Assembly (NCBI GenBank): GCA_014898415.1
Contig: RCTD01000002.1
Span: forward strand, 3,038,001-3,102,000
Reading direction: 5' to 3'
DNA length: 64,000 nt
Source of the DNA: Stromatinia cepivora
Taxonomy: Eukaryota; Ascomycota; Leotiomycetes; Helotiales; Sclerotiniaceae
Shown here one piece after another: positions 35,569-48,210 of the stretch (positions are counted from its first letter, which is position 1; each line of letters begins with the position of its first letter). The notes beneath the pieces were generated by a model that did no database searches, had not been told where the DNA came from, and saw nothing but the letters and a program-made list of their open reading frames with translations. The translations under genes and the position numbers were made by a program.

Positions 35569-37279
35569 ATGTCATATATATATCGTCCGTTGGCGGACGA
35601 TGAAATTCGCGTTATTGAAATTCAACCTGGTCCATACGAATCTGAGATCATCCACTGCAGCGTCATAAATGTCTGCCGATTATACAACACTCTTGGATAC
35701 GAAGCACTCTCTTATACCTGGGGAGATGGGTCTAAGCCAAAGAGTATCTTAATCGACTCTTCTTACGAATTTCCAGTCACTTCGAATTGCTACGATGCGA
35801 TGCGGCGTTTGCGAAAGCATGACCAGAAGACAGTCATCTGGATCGATGCTATCTGTATCAACCAAGAAGATAATGATGAACGAACACGTTAAGTGCGAAA
35901 GATGGGTAACATATACTCGAAAGCATCTCAAGTCGTCGTGTACTTGGGTGAAGCGGACGAGTACAGCACATCTTTATTCGAGCACATCAATCGGGTTCAC
36001 AATGGTGGAAATTATCTTCAAACAATGCGTGGTTACAGAAAAGGCTTGACTCAAAACCCTCTCGATATCAAGGTGGCGATGGAAGTCCTTAAGCGTCCCT
36101 GGTTTAGACGTATCTGGATCATCCAAGAGATTTTTCACGCTCGCGACAATGCTACAGTAGTATGTGGACCGCATTCAGTATCTTGGCCTTCTCTCACATT
36201 ATGCTACGGAAGTTTTCCGAAAATAGACTCGGAGGACTCCATGGAATACCGGTGTAATTTACCGTTGGTTATCGAAATTGGAGCGTATACCCCCAAGCGT
36301 GGTTTATTTAAAATTCTTTGCCAGACGCATTACGCTTCAGCCACAGATCCTCAAGATAAATACTTTGCTACACTACCGATGATTGGTAGTGACAAAGATG
36401 CACTGACAATATCAGATTATTCCCAAACTACAACGATGGTTTATACTGCAATCGGGATCTACTTGATACAAAAACAGTATATTGGACTTCGCATGCTTCT
36501 AGTTAACAAGCATCGACATTCTGGATTTCCAGCTTTGGCCTTATGGATACCAGATTGGAGTAAATCCATGCTTGTGACTCAATATACTTCATAGATCCTT
36601 CAGACGAGTTTCCCCCGTATAAATGTTCAAGCCAAACATTCAGATTGGATTTCCTTGAAGTGCTGTCAATTCAACAACCCTATGTCCGATCATAAACACC
36701 ATCCTGTCATAACAGTCAGGGGCTTCCGAGCTGGTCGAATTATGTCACTTGGGTCAACTTTGGACCTTGAAAGTTCATCCATCACATGTCTGGATGTGCT
36801 TGAGAAGATCCGGACGTCGAAGGGGAAACATGTAGATACTCCGTATCTTCCTCCTGGGTTCACTGCAGACTGTAAGATGACCCCATAAATTCTTTTAGTA
36901 TCTACTGATTAAAAAAGCATATAAGAAAGAATATTTTGACAGCTTTTGGTTTGAAGAGCACCGTGATAGCCACGCATCAATTCCCTACTTGTTCGAAAGG
37001 ATTTATGATAAATGCCGATTCTTTTTAACCCAAGACAAAGCACTAGGGATCGCCCCATCTGAGGCCGCTATTGGTGATATTGTTTGTATGATCTCAGATG
37101 CAAAGGAGCCTTGTATAATACGTGAGCGAACTCAAGGAGATTGGTCTCTTGTAAGCGGCGACTGTTACATTCTGGATTTACATCCAAGAGTTAAGAAACC
37201 ACGCGATCTCGAGAAATCCCCTTCAAAGTGGTCACACGTCATTTCTTTTGGCAAAGAGGAAGAATTTTCTATATGGTAG
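35569..37279 (+). pseudogene. Decayed HET-domain (heterokaryon incompatibility) gene
   Basis: HET proteins trigger cell death when genetically different hyphae fuse. The domain is unmistakable: LGYEALSYTWGD, VIWIDAICINQEDNDER, MGNIYSKASQVVVYLGE and RPWFRRIWIIQEI, followed by a typical C-terminal region. Two in-frame stops break one continuous frame: TAA at 35890-35892, right after the CINQEDNDER block, and TAG at 36592-36594 before the ILQTSF text. Both stand where Gln (CAA, CAG) is the simplest ancestor. The last part (36943-37279, with FGLF-type spacing to SGDCYILDLHP) is in another frame. A GTAAGA...GACAG intron at 36871-36942 looks right but leaves the frame off by one, so a frameshift is likely. 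A 36-bp intron over the first stop would delete the conserved MGNIYSKA block and is rejected. Confidence 0.82.
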
Positions 37280-39709
37280 TCATCAGTTTGCTAGCTTTGT
37301 AGGACAAATTTCTCTTGCTATCATTAGGAAAGGAGTGGGAAGGGCGCGGGAACTTTCGTCCATATTCTTTTCTATAATTTATTTCCCAATGTTTCCTATA
37401 CGCCACTAAGAGAAGATTCACTCCACCAAAGAATAGGACTTATAACAGGCTTTCCGACTTTGTTAAGATCTTATGATTGGAATACATACGAATTTTCAAT
37501 CTCACTCTCTAACTTATATTGAATGATTAATGTTCGGAAACCCACTGCACTCTTATTTCCCTCGTTTACTTGTGCTGTTAATGCAACTTTAATAGCGTTC
37601 GTTCCCTGTAATCAAGTCTTTTATATCCATTATCAAGCCATTCAATCTCTTTCTCGTGCCCCATACTCCAGCTTGTCTCGACTGCACTTTATCTACCTTC
37701 TGTCTCATCCCTTGGTACCTTATATCCTACTTCAACCCCTTTAACTCCATCGTCTAATCGAAGTTTCCAAACCTCCTAGTCGAATAGTCAAGTTAAATAG
37801 CACATTCTAGCCGCAAAAACTTTCAAATCAGAAGTGGTGATTTATAATTACCACGTGTAGTATCACCTCCAAAATTGGATTTCTCCCAGCCGCGGATTTT
37901 TTTTCTATACACCCGATGATTCCAAATCCAAGAATTTTGCTTTCTTGCACTGTGAACCCCAAAGAGACGGCTAGAGCAAAAACACTACATAGGTTCTATG
38001 AAGGTATTGCAAATAGTAAATGGTAATTTCGCTTATTGGCATTTCGAGGACATGGACATACACACAAAATATAAAGATTCGCGGAGAGATTCAAAACACC
38101 TTCTTGTTATACTTCCATGCCATCCTTTTCTCTTTCTCCTCAAAGTCCTAGCTCTACATGTCTTTCTATCCCCTATAGCTTGCCTGCCCATGATCAGCCT
38201 TTTACGATTTCCCTCCCTCATCTTCCTCGCATATTTGCTCTTTTCCTCTCAGTTTACGCCCTTCATCCGAATCGTCCTTTATGTACGAACATCCTCTTTT
38301 CCCTATCAATTCATTTTTATTCTCTAAGAGATGTACTGACCCACCCATTTCCCAAGAAACAGATCTCAGCTTGATTACAAATAGAGCCTTTCGCCCATTC
38401 GACATGTCGAGAACACTCAATCCATGTCTCTCTCATCAATATCTACCGTTTAAGCTGGCATCTTCTCCCCCTCTTTCAGAAATTCCTCCAAAATACTCCA
38501 TCTAATCTAAGTCAGTAAAATCTAATTCCACATTTGTTTAGGCTCATCCCTCCATTCACTCAATATACCATTAGTATTTCTTGGACTCATAGTTCCAATA
38601 TACGAATTTTCCTATCCATCCCTCAACCCCTGAATACAACCTTAAGTATATCTTCCTATATATCTATATATCTATATATCTATATATCTATATATCTATA
38701 TATCTATATATCTATATATCTAACCTTTTAACAAATAAATGGAAAGAAATTTCATCTCCCCTCGTCCTATCCCATCCCATCCCATCCCACACTCCTCGGG
38801 AAGTAAACTCCAGAAATCCCGAGTCAGGAAGGATATATCAATTCCATTCCATCAAGAGTTAAATGAATAATGCATAGCACGATGCAACACCACGGGTTAC
38901 CACCCTTCACTACTACCCATGTAAAGATATAAACACCTCGGTGACTGACTCGCGCCATTCTCAACAAAAGCATTCACAATTCAAACAAGTCAATCAAACA
39001 TCTCAAAAATATCAATAGGAACAGATATCATGTCAAATGTCTAAACTAACAAGCTAACCACCCTATCATAGTATATCATATCATACCATACCATACATAA
39101 AACATTGAATATACATTCAGTTCGCATCCGCATCCCCATCCCCATCTGATTTTCCTTGTCTCAACTGAAAATATCATAAAAGTAAAACATCAATCCATTC
39201 ATCCACCCCAAAGTAGCATTCACCAAACTCCAAACCCCAAGAACACCAACATTGAATCATTACTGTAATTTTCCGTTCCTTTCCTTTCCATTGTCCCTGA
39301 ATTCCCATTTCCATTCCATAAAATCCCACTTTGCATAATCACCAACTCAACATATCATAACAAGTACTATCTTCCAACTCCCTTCTTTTTCCCTTTTCTT
39401 CCATGTCGAGAATGCCAGTCGGCCTAAGCAGCCGAGAAATTATGGCTCGCCATGTTGGTGTTTTCTCCATTCTTGTAGATGTTTCCAGATTTGGAGGCAG
39501 GTTCAAGTAAAAACGATTGCTAATGTCATAGTTAATACCGCAAGTTCCATTTGTGGCTTGAGACTTATGATGAAGCGAATGCGATCCATTCTAGTATCGA
39601 CTTTTGACGATTAGATGGACAAAATTCCGTTGTGCTTTGCCCTGTTCCAGGCTATCGCGGACCCAAAAATATGTGATATCTTTAAACAATTCTCCCGTCC
39701 ACTTCATCA
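37280..39709. other. Intergenic, 2.4 kb
   Basis: 3' flank of the HET remnant and of the second regulator. Pyrimidine-rich, with an 8-bp microsatellite at 38656-38721. No gene supportable. Confidence 0.55.
38656..38721. repeat. (CTATATAT)n microsatellite
   Basis: About eight perfect copies of an 8-bp unit over 66 bp. Confidence 0.95.
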
Positions 39710-41875
39710 TCACCTAAACCCATGATGGCGGCCTAAATCAACACCATTCACTCCCACTCCCATATCCTCTCCACCAGTACTGGCTCTCGAAAAGTGACCA
39801 TGGTTGAATTCCGGTATACTTCTTGGAAGTGGCATACCATAACTGCTTCCACTTCCTTGTCTTATCGGAGGTCGTCTTCCACCAATTCCATTTCCATTTA
39901 CACTCACAACTCCATTACTCATTTCGCTCATACCTCCAGGACTCGAAACTCCAAAAGAACTCTCTCTATTCTCGACACCAAACTCTCTCTTGAAATCCAT
40001 TCCGTGAGCATGATTATTTAAATCATGGAACCCGGGATAATCCAAAGCTTGATATTCCATCCCAGAATTCATGATAGGCGGTGATGTGAATGGCGTGGTT
40101 TCGGCAGACATACCACCTGTCACACTTGGACTACTTAATTCTTCAATTCTCTTGTCGAATGCTAAACCTCCGTTCGTATGTCCCATCTTGTAATCGTTAG
40201 GACCACTAGTAGCCATAGCATTGTAATTCTGAGGAGGCATGCTGATACCAGTATTGCCGAAGCCATCAAACAGGTCGACATCCGCGCACATTTGAGTATT
40301 TTCGGGTGCATTTTGTAACATAGGATTCACGAGACCAGGAAGAACATCATGAACTTTGTTGAGAAGGAGAGGAAGAAATCGATGATCGCCGTTGCGGAGG
40401 ATGGAGAGCATGGTCATGAATTGATGAAGGTAATCGCGAGGGCCCAACATAAAGGGGTCGGACTTGGCGGGAAGAAGGGAGAGGACATCGGTTAAAGAAC
40501 ATGCTACGTCGAATAGTTTTTCAATCTGCATAACACAATCGTCAGCAAGCTGGGAGTACAAAACACTCCAAGGAAGAATTACTTACCAATCCAACACCAT
40601 GAACTTCCATACTGTGATGACTGAATTGACCTGTCATTTGTGCCAAATCTCTAGCAATATCGACGGGATATTGAAATGTCATACTTGGATCATCACAGTT
40701 GCTACTGAGACATCCATTTTGTATACTTAATTGCCATACCATTGTTCTTAACCATTGTTGACTTGTTCTAAGATCTGCTGTTTGGTTTTCTGTGGTGTTG
40801 AGATATATTGGGAGGGCTTCGGAAAGTTGTTTTTGAAGAGAGGAAAGATAGGCTGGTGAACAGTCGGTACGGGTTTTGTTCCAAAGTGCAACGAATTGAT
40901 CGTCGAATGGGCGGTAGACGTTGACGAGGTGGATGAATCCATGTAGGTGATGGTTTTGAGGATCGGTGGGGTCGTCGTTGATTGAAGGGAGGTTAATCGT
41001 GGCTTGGAGTGATAGAGGTCGATGTCTTTGAAGCGCGTATGATCTGTGGTTCTGTTAGCTTTTGACTATGAATTGCCTTTATGACAATCTCACCTTTCGG
41101 TAACGAATAACAACCAGTATAACCTGCGTCTTCGTGATGATTCAATGATATCGAACTGATGATATGTCTCCTCTTTCACCATCTCTAATGTGTGTGCCAA
41201 TGTTGTAGCTTCTCGTAAATGGAACCAAGCCTTATTATGTAGATCCAATCCGTAATAACATGCGAAGATGAAAAAGCTTGTCACTAAGCTATTTTGTGTA
41301 GGTGATTCGCAATAATCGTAACTCTTCCTAACTTTCAATGTCTCTTCTAATAACAGAGTTCCAGAGACAATGTTCGCGCCAGGTAGATTGTCCAATCCAA
41401 GAGGATCACCGGGTATTCCCATTCCAGGTTGTATCATCATGAATGCACACATTGCGGTCAAAAGACAATAGGTATCGACATTCTGATCCACATACAGTGC
41501 TTGTTGTTCCAATCTTTCTCTGTGTAATATCGGCATCGTAGGATACATGTTCGCGAAGAAGAATTCAGTACATTCCTTCACCATTTCCGTCGTAAGGAGA
41601 CCTGGTGTAGGTGCGAGTGTAGGACTACATGGCGGGCTCTGAACACCATTCATGCGATTTGCAGTTTTAGCTGAGAGTGATGATTGTTGATTTTGTCTTA
41701 ATTCGCTGATAACTTTTGCTCTTGAACCCTTTGGACCTTTCTTCTGTGGTATGGCATGATAAGTACAAGTTAATTGTGCTGAAGCACAATTGCGACATGG
41801 GTTTATTCCATCGCACTTGACCTTTCGACGATGACATGCGTCGCAAGCTCTCTTGACCGAGGAGGAGGACGACAT
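39710..41875 (-). CDS. Zn2Cys6 transcription factor of the sugar/polysaccharide-regulator type
   Basis: Intact nuclear regulator of 684 residues in three exons: 41875-41094, 41043-40587 and 40525-39710, with GT-AG introns of 50 and 61 bp. The zinc cluster is Cys11-x2-Cys14-x6-Cys21-x5-Cys27-x2-Cys30-x6-Cys37, followed by a basic linker (PQKKGPKGSRAKVISELR). The fungal-specific domain spans exons 1 and 2, including RRRLYWLLFVTER then SYALQRHRPLSL across intron 1, a block I associate with AmyR/CLR-2/maltose-type regulators. Exon 3 ends in a Gly/Asn/Ser-rich tail, probably disordered. A run of 17 cytosines (message sense) lies 7-23 bp before the ATG. The upstream region is 10.8 kb. The family placement beyond Zn2Cys6 is from memory, so no symbol is given. 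Confidence 0.92.
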
Positions 41876-41881
41876 GATATT

Positions 41882-41898
41882 GGGGGGGGGGGGGGGGG
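41882..41898. repeat. G17/C17 homopolymer next to a start codon
   Basis: Seventeen consecutive G on the plus strand, ending 7 bp from the minus-strand ATG at 41875, so a poly-C tract in the 5' leader of the regulator. Confidence 0.95.
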
Positions 41899-42822
41899 TT
41901 GGGGGTGGATGAAAAGATAGTAGATTGTATTTTTATTTGTGGTACTCGATAAGATAAGACGATCAATTGAAATGATCAGTTTGGTCGATCAGTTTGGTCG
42001 AGTCCGGTCGAGTCTAATCGAGTCGGTCGAATGGAACAATGGAAAACAAAATAAGGCTGTAGAATTGACGATCAAATGGAATTGAACGCTAAAAGTCTCG
42101 AATGTTTTGGGTCGATGCTACCTAGTACTGAACGTACTAGCCTTACTCTACGTACGTATAATTGAAATTCTCGTATGGTTGATATCGACGTCGTCCAAAT
42201 AATATGAATCTGTCTGTTGTCTTTGTCTGGGGTATGCAGAAGTTTATTTCAAAGTATATCTGATCTCGGCACTGTTTGTATCAAAAAAGACGATAGACGA
42301 TAGAATTAGAATATTGGATTTCCTGGAGAACTTATTCGGTCCGTATAATCCTATATGGCGGAGGCGGGATACTCATTTCATGGAGATGCGGGGGTTGAAG
42401 GATCGTGAGATTGTGTAATTGGATGAAATATTATATGAGGCTGGCTTGGATATTTTTGATTGACTTGATTCACTCTTCTTTTAGTGAAAAAGAGTCAAAT
42501 TGAAAAATGAATTGAAATTGTAAAAAGAAAGTAAAATCTGATCTTTCAAAAGGTTGTAATGTGATGTGAAGTTATTCGAAGATTGTTTTGGAGAGAAGGT
42601 GAAAGGGAAGAAAACAATGGTGAAGCTTAGGTGACATTCAAGGTGGATTCGGAGGAGTCGATAAAATGACAGTTAAGTGGTTGAAATGATTAATGTGGGG
42701 TGGATCAAATATGGGTGTGGTGGTGAAATAGGTGGATATGATGAAGTAGAGAAAGAGAACGAAGAAAGAGGTGTGAGGTGTGAGGTGTGAGGTGAGGTAT
42801 TCGTAAAAGTCGGTAGCCGGTA

Positions 42823-42951
42823 ATGTGTGGATATTGAGGATGTGTGGATATTGAGGATGTGTGGATATTGAGGATGTGTGGATATTGAGGATGTGTGGAT
42901 ATTGAGGATGTGTGGATATTGAGGTGGTGTGGATATTGAGGTGGTTGAAGT
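42823..42951. repeat. 17-bp minisatellite
   Basis: About seven tandem copies of a 17-bp unit reading ATGTGTGGATATTGAGG; the last copies vary. Confidence 0.9.
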
Positions 42952-43009
42952 GTGGAAATTGAGCGTGTGGTTTGTGGTTTGTGGCTTAGATGGATGTGGG
43001 TAGATTGAA

Positions 43010-43040
43010 GTGAGTGAGTGAGTGAGTGAGTGAGTGAGTA
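43010..43040. repeat. (GAGT)n microsatellite
   Basis: About seven perfect tetranucleotide copies. Confidence 0.9.
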
Positions 43041-43220
43041 TTGAATTTGTGAGATGTCAGAACAGACAGACAGACAAATGGTGATATGGATTTGATGGAT
43101 ATCCGTAGTTGTCGAGAGGGTGGGTGAAATTGAAGGTGAGGGCGCGGGAGGTTTGAAGGAAGTAAGAAAATGAATGGGTGGTGAATGTGAATGTGAATGT
43201 GGATGTGGATGTGGACGGGG

Positions 43221-43282
43221 GGTGAGAGGTGAGAGGTGAGAGGTGAGAGGTGAGAGGTGAGAGGATGGATGGATGGATGGAT
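43221..43282. repeat. (GTGAGAG)n followed by (GGAT)n
   Basis: Six 7-bp copies run directly into about five GGAT copies. Just before them (43180-43215) lie short GAATGT and GGATGT runs. Confidence 0.9.
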
Positions 43283-43741
43283 TCGAGAAAAAAAAGTCGA
43301 GGGTTGGATTGGTATGTAGGGTTTGGTAGGTAGCTGATGAAAAACTCTCCGAATCTAATTAAAAGAGAATTAAAAGAACAAATCGAATGGATAATAAAAA
43401 TATCTCCTTCCTGTATTCCTTCCTGTATTCCTTTCTGTATTGTGACAACTGGGTTCGTTCTTCCTTTCCTTTTCTTTTAATAAGTTAAAAGTAAAACTGT
43501 ACATCAAGTCACCATTAAGTCACAGTTTTTCTTTCCTTGACTCTTTTGGTTTGGATTGAATATGAAAAGCCAAGGTTGGGCTGTTGATTCTTAAAGCCCT
43601 TCCCTACCTATATGATGTTTTGTTCACGGGTATCCAATCCAGTAAGTCACTTCTCCGCAAAGTAACGTAGCAAAATAGCCTGTGTCAGCTTCAAAGACGC
43701 TTTTAGCATTTCTTCTAATAAAGATTAACAATTTCGAAAAA

Positions 43742-43770
43742 ATACATACATACATACATACATACATACA
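43742..43770. repeat. (TACA)n microsatellite
   Basis: About seven perfect tetranucleotide copies. Confidence 0.9.
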
Positions 43771-43872
43771 CCTGCACTCTTAAACCACTCTCCGTTCAAA
43801 TACATCGTCACACACGGTTTGTGTCTAGGTAGGTAGCACTCTTCTATGTGCTGAAAAAGAAGTTCAAAATGT

Positions 43873-43899
43873 ATCGATATCGATATCGATATCAATATC
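43873..43899. repeat. (ATCGAT)n palindromic microsatellite
   Basis: About four alternating ATCGAT/GATATC units; self-complementary, so it could form a hairpin. Confidence 0.8.
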
Positions 43900-45572
43900 A
43901 AACATCAATAAGCCTGAGGTTATCCATCGTCTCCCATAGCGCTCACAAAACTTGAGGTCCATCGGAACCAATCAAAATCAATCTTTCATCTCCTGCACCT
44001 GTCTGTACCTGTACCCTCATTCGATCAAGTCATCTTTATGATTCGTCCAACCATTTCTTCCTCTAAAAGTGTTTCTGCTAAAGAGGAAAGGATTAATTAC
44101 AGCATAAAATGGTAATGTCCGTACCAGCTTCGTTCTCATTTCGTCTTTCATCAAATCCACCTCCACTTAGGGTATCCATCACGTAATCCATCCATCATCT
44201 CATCACTCAGTTAGCGGTATTCATATTCTTTCCCCCAAGCCTTTTTCTAGACTTTTTTCCTAAATTTATTCCTCTTCGTTTCCTTTTGTCCACCCCGAGA
44301 TTTACCAAGTCTTCATTTGGATATTTCTCCGACATATACTAATCGTCACTCGCACGGAGATGAAGACTAATCTAGATATATACTATAAAACTGCATGGAT
44401 AAAATCCTGGTTAATATTTATATTTCCTTACCTGTTATGGTGGTAGTCGATCTTTCTGCATCAAATCAATGAATGAGTGCCAAGAATTCTTCGCGTTTTC
44501 TATTTTATTTAGGAAAGCTGCCGATCTGTTTGGTCCTGAAAAGGTGGTCGGTCGAGTTATCCCTATAGTCACATCGTCCCGTTTGATCGGAATTGAAAGC
44601 AACAAGAAGCCATGAGGTGACGGGGTTCGAGATCCCTTGATAGATCATACTTCAGATTAATCAATCAATCTATAATGTATAAAGTATAATCTATTGTACA
44701 ACATGTACCGAGGTTACTTGTCCGACCACCGGCCAAGTCAAGCCACTCACGTATTTTCCCTCACGGTCCTCCTTGAAAACTCATGGAATTCATGGATTGG
44801 CTTCTGTGCTACGGAGTACAAGAGTACAGTACGAGGCAGTGAAGGTAAAGTGAGTGTTACTATTTCTATTTCCAGTAATTCTTCTTCTGCACGACACTCG
44901 ACACTCGACATCCGTACTCTCCACCCAATACATTGTGCAGTTTGATATGCAGTATGCAGGATGCAGCATGCAGCCAATCCTCAGATGCATGACAAAACTA
45001 ATCAAAGTGTCATGCTTGGGAAACCATCACACATCACACGAATCAGGCACCCATCTTTTAAAGATCATCACTCAATTCTTCCTCTTTCTCATTCACCGGA
45101 ACATATCTAAATCACTAATAATAAACTACCTACCCACCTATCAACCGCATTAACTGCATTAACTTAACTGCACCCTAATTCTGCAACAGAAGATAAATAA
45201 TTTCAGCGAGAATTGATACGAAGTGAACACCAAACCATTTATTAGAATTCTGAGTTGTAGTCTGAGCTGAACATATAAAAATTGGAGATGCGAAAAAAAG
45301 TTTGAAGGGTGATCAATCCGACTGGATGAAAATCTTTAATCTTTCCGTCGGGATTTTGTATTACCCGTCAGTCGCCTACAATACGAGCCATATCCTTCTT
45401 CTAGAACTAACTAACTAGGTATCTATCCAAAAGAGGTAAACGGAAGGATAAAAATCGCAACTTCTTCTCCAGCCCTACCAAAGTATCACATGATTATCCG
45501 GATATCCCAATTCACCGCATACCACGGATAGGGGATAGGTAGACAATGGATGCATCTTTGCAACACAACATA

Positions 45573-45650
45573 CAAACACACACATCTGACATCTGGTTAT
45601 ATCACACACACAAACACACACATCTGACATCCGGTTATATCACACACACA
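45573..45650. repeat. 38-bp tandem duplication
   Basis: Two copies of a 38-bp CA-rich unit containing ACATCTGACATC; they differ at one base (T/C). The copies lie inside a short open frame that I do not regard as a gene. Confidence 0.85.
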
Positions 45651-48160
45651 CAACCCGAACAAATGGAAGAAAAGAACCGAAACTCATGCTTTTCCAAAAA
45701 GGAAGAATGCGGAGAACATTCCATAATGCGGAGAAGAACTTTTTTACAATCAACCTTCCAGAGCACAGACTTCCGCGAGCCTCATGATCTGGATTTTTAA
45801 CATCAATTATCATCATTTTAAAACAATGCAATGCAGTCATCTACAATTCATTTACAATACATCTACAGTTGGTTGATTTTTTAGCTAAGGGAATTCTGAT
45901 CCGTCTCCAATTTTTAACAAAGTTTGGATGACATGAATAATGTTCCTCACCTCACGTGTATATCTTCATTATTTCCTTTTTCCACTACATATGAGTACAT
46001 GTGATAGGAAGCTGACAAGAACGGACGGAATAACTTCTTCCCTAACATTTCATTCGTTTACTTCACAACATCAACATCAAATCTATAGTCATGCGCCGTT
46101 GTTCCTGAATTTGCCAACAAAGAGTTTTGTTCTCCAGACCAACAATTGGATTATGAAAACGATTAATCATTCTACATACCTAAATTCTCCTGACTTTTTA
46201 TCAGGAGACCATATCATTACTTTGATAATAATAAGCTTTTTCACGGAGATCAAAATCTGGAGATAGCGGCATGGTAAAAGGATCTTTCATCTCCACAATA
46301 CCACCGAATCACGCCTCTCACGCCTCTCACGCCTCCTCGTCGCATAATTCTAGACCTAAAAGTCTTATACCATTGGGAATTCTGGTTGGTACAATCATAC
46401 ACTTGACCTTAACCCTTTACCCCACAAACTTACTCACTTGTACCACATCATCAGACATACCTCCGTGTTTTGGTCCTTCCATCTACATCAGTACAAACTT
46501 TGGCACTCAATGACCTCCTCGGTACTGTTCCGAACCTTGTCCTGATTCCCTATTGGTCATGTATGGGGCTCAGCGGTCTTCCTACTTGTTGGCGCTTACC
46601 TTGTTTGCTTGGGGTCCCCAGATTTCCTCCACATATGGTCATGTACCCCGGATCCGGATAATCGAAAAGGCCCGATGAATGGAATGGTTCCTTAGTTGGG
46701 AGTTTCTTGGTTTGATCGTCCTGGATTTTTGGCCAAATGGATGATGGGTCTGGAATAGACCTAAATTTAAACTTGGGGATGGCGGTAACCGCGGAAATCT
46801 TTGATTTCTGGTTTATACTTTTGGACTTTAAAGGGTCGATACGGCGCCATGGTGTCCGCTTATCGGGATGTTTTGAGCGTCCCGTTGCTAAATCCCCCGC
46901 GTGTCTCTTGGGTATGGGTGAGAAATTAGGGGCTTCTCGCAAGTAAGCATTTTGTGAAGATTTGGCTATGGTTTCCGTCTCTATTGTAACGTCTACCGGA
47001 CTAGTGATCTTGATATGACCATGCAATCTGCGATGTCCATTTTCAAGGTATGAACAGTAAACATGCAATTTCTAGCATCCTTGGCTATAGGAGTCTCATC
47101 TCCGATGTATCCATGTCCTGGTGAAGATCATGTTTAGAAAAGGCAGTCCAAGGCCGGTGAACATGTGAATGTTAGGGTTTTTTTGGAAGTACCTTGGGTG
47201 TAGTTTAATCTTTTATGACAAAGCAAACTTCGTAACCCTTTCTCTGGCATCGATTTCTTATTCATTTGGAGGTTTGGATGGATAGTCCCGTCATGTCTGA
47301 GTCTGCTATTGCAATAGGACGAGGGAATTCGCACTTGACTAACCTAGCAATCTGTTTGAACTCCCTTCCGCCTGCGATTTGAATGTGGTTTTGAAAACAA
47401 AGGCTATACATAATCTCCAACTAATACGCCATGAAGCTCCAAATAAGATTTTTTCAGCGTGACAGAGTCTTAAGAGTTCGTAAGCGCGTTAGTGGATTTG
47501 GTTGCTACATCTGAAATTTACTCGTTCGGCGACTTAAACTTTCTTTCTGGCTCTGGTTTGGTTGAATATTAACATCGTTATCTCTTTCTAATTCTCGCCG
47601 TCGATGATTCGTCCCCTGATAATTAGTAGCTAGTGACAGCAATCATATCATTATACATCACCATTTTCGGATCTTCCTGTTCTTAATCCACTTTTCGCAA
47701 AGCATATATATCTCCTCCTTTGACCATTGCATCTTGGCACTGATCATAACACTTTGAATATACACACTGAAGTGTTCACATTGTCCGGTCAATCTCCACT
47801 CTTCCCACTCCCCACAAAAACCCAGTACACACAGCAATTAATCCCAACCTTCACTCTCAAAATCCATCCCCTCAATCTCAATGAATAGCGGATACTACCT
47901 CCCTTTTCCCACGCTTCGCTTTTCTCCTTGCCATCACATACATCATAAACCCCTTCAAAATATATTTTCAAGGTCGGGGTATAAAATACCTTGACTAGGT
48001 ATATGGGAATTGTAAAGATGGGTAATACCTCGTTGGCTGTTGAGAAGATAGAAGGGGGAATGGGGAAGCGGGGCTTGGGTGTGTAGAGAGTAATGTGCTA
48101 TGAGAACTGTGGAGTGGAGTTTTAGTTTCTCCGGATTGCATGAGCGTGGTTGGGATGGGA

Positions 48161-48210
48161 ATGATGGTGATGGTGATGGCGATGGTGATGGTGATGGTGA
48201 TGGCAATGAT
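48161..48210. repeat. (GATGGT)n microsatellite
   Basis: About eight 6-bp copies with a few substitutions. They make an artificial Ser-Pro repeat frame on the minus strand. Confidence 0.85.

Noticed and set aside
35884..35925. A 36-bp in-frame intron (GTTAAG...AAAG) that would remove the first HET stop
   Set aside because: Too short, poor donor, and it would delete the conserved MGNIYSKA block.
26568..37279. Programmed stop-codon readthrough or stop reassignment as an explanation for the broken genes
   Set aside because: TAA, TAG and TGA all interrupt frames and also end intact genes nearby, and frameshifts accompany the stops.
44615..44640. tRNA-like B box (GGTTCGAGATCC)
   Set aside because: No matching A box, acceptor stem or anticodon arm could be folded around it.
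45546..45800. His/Thr-rich 84-codon open frame
   Set aside because: It is created by the 38-bp CA-rich duplication and lacks a plausible continuation.
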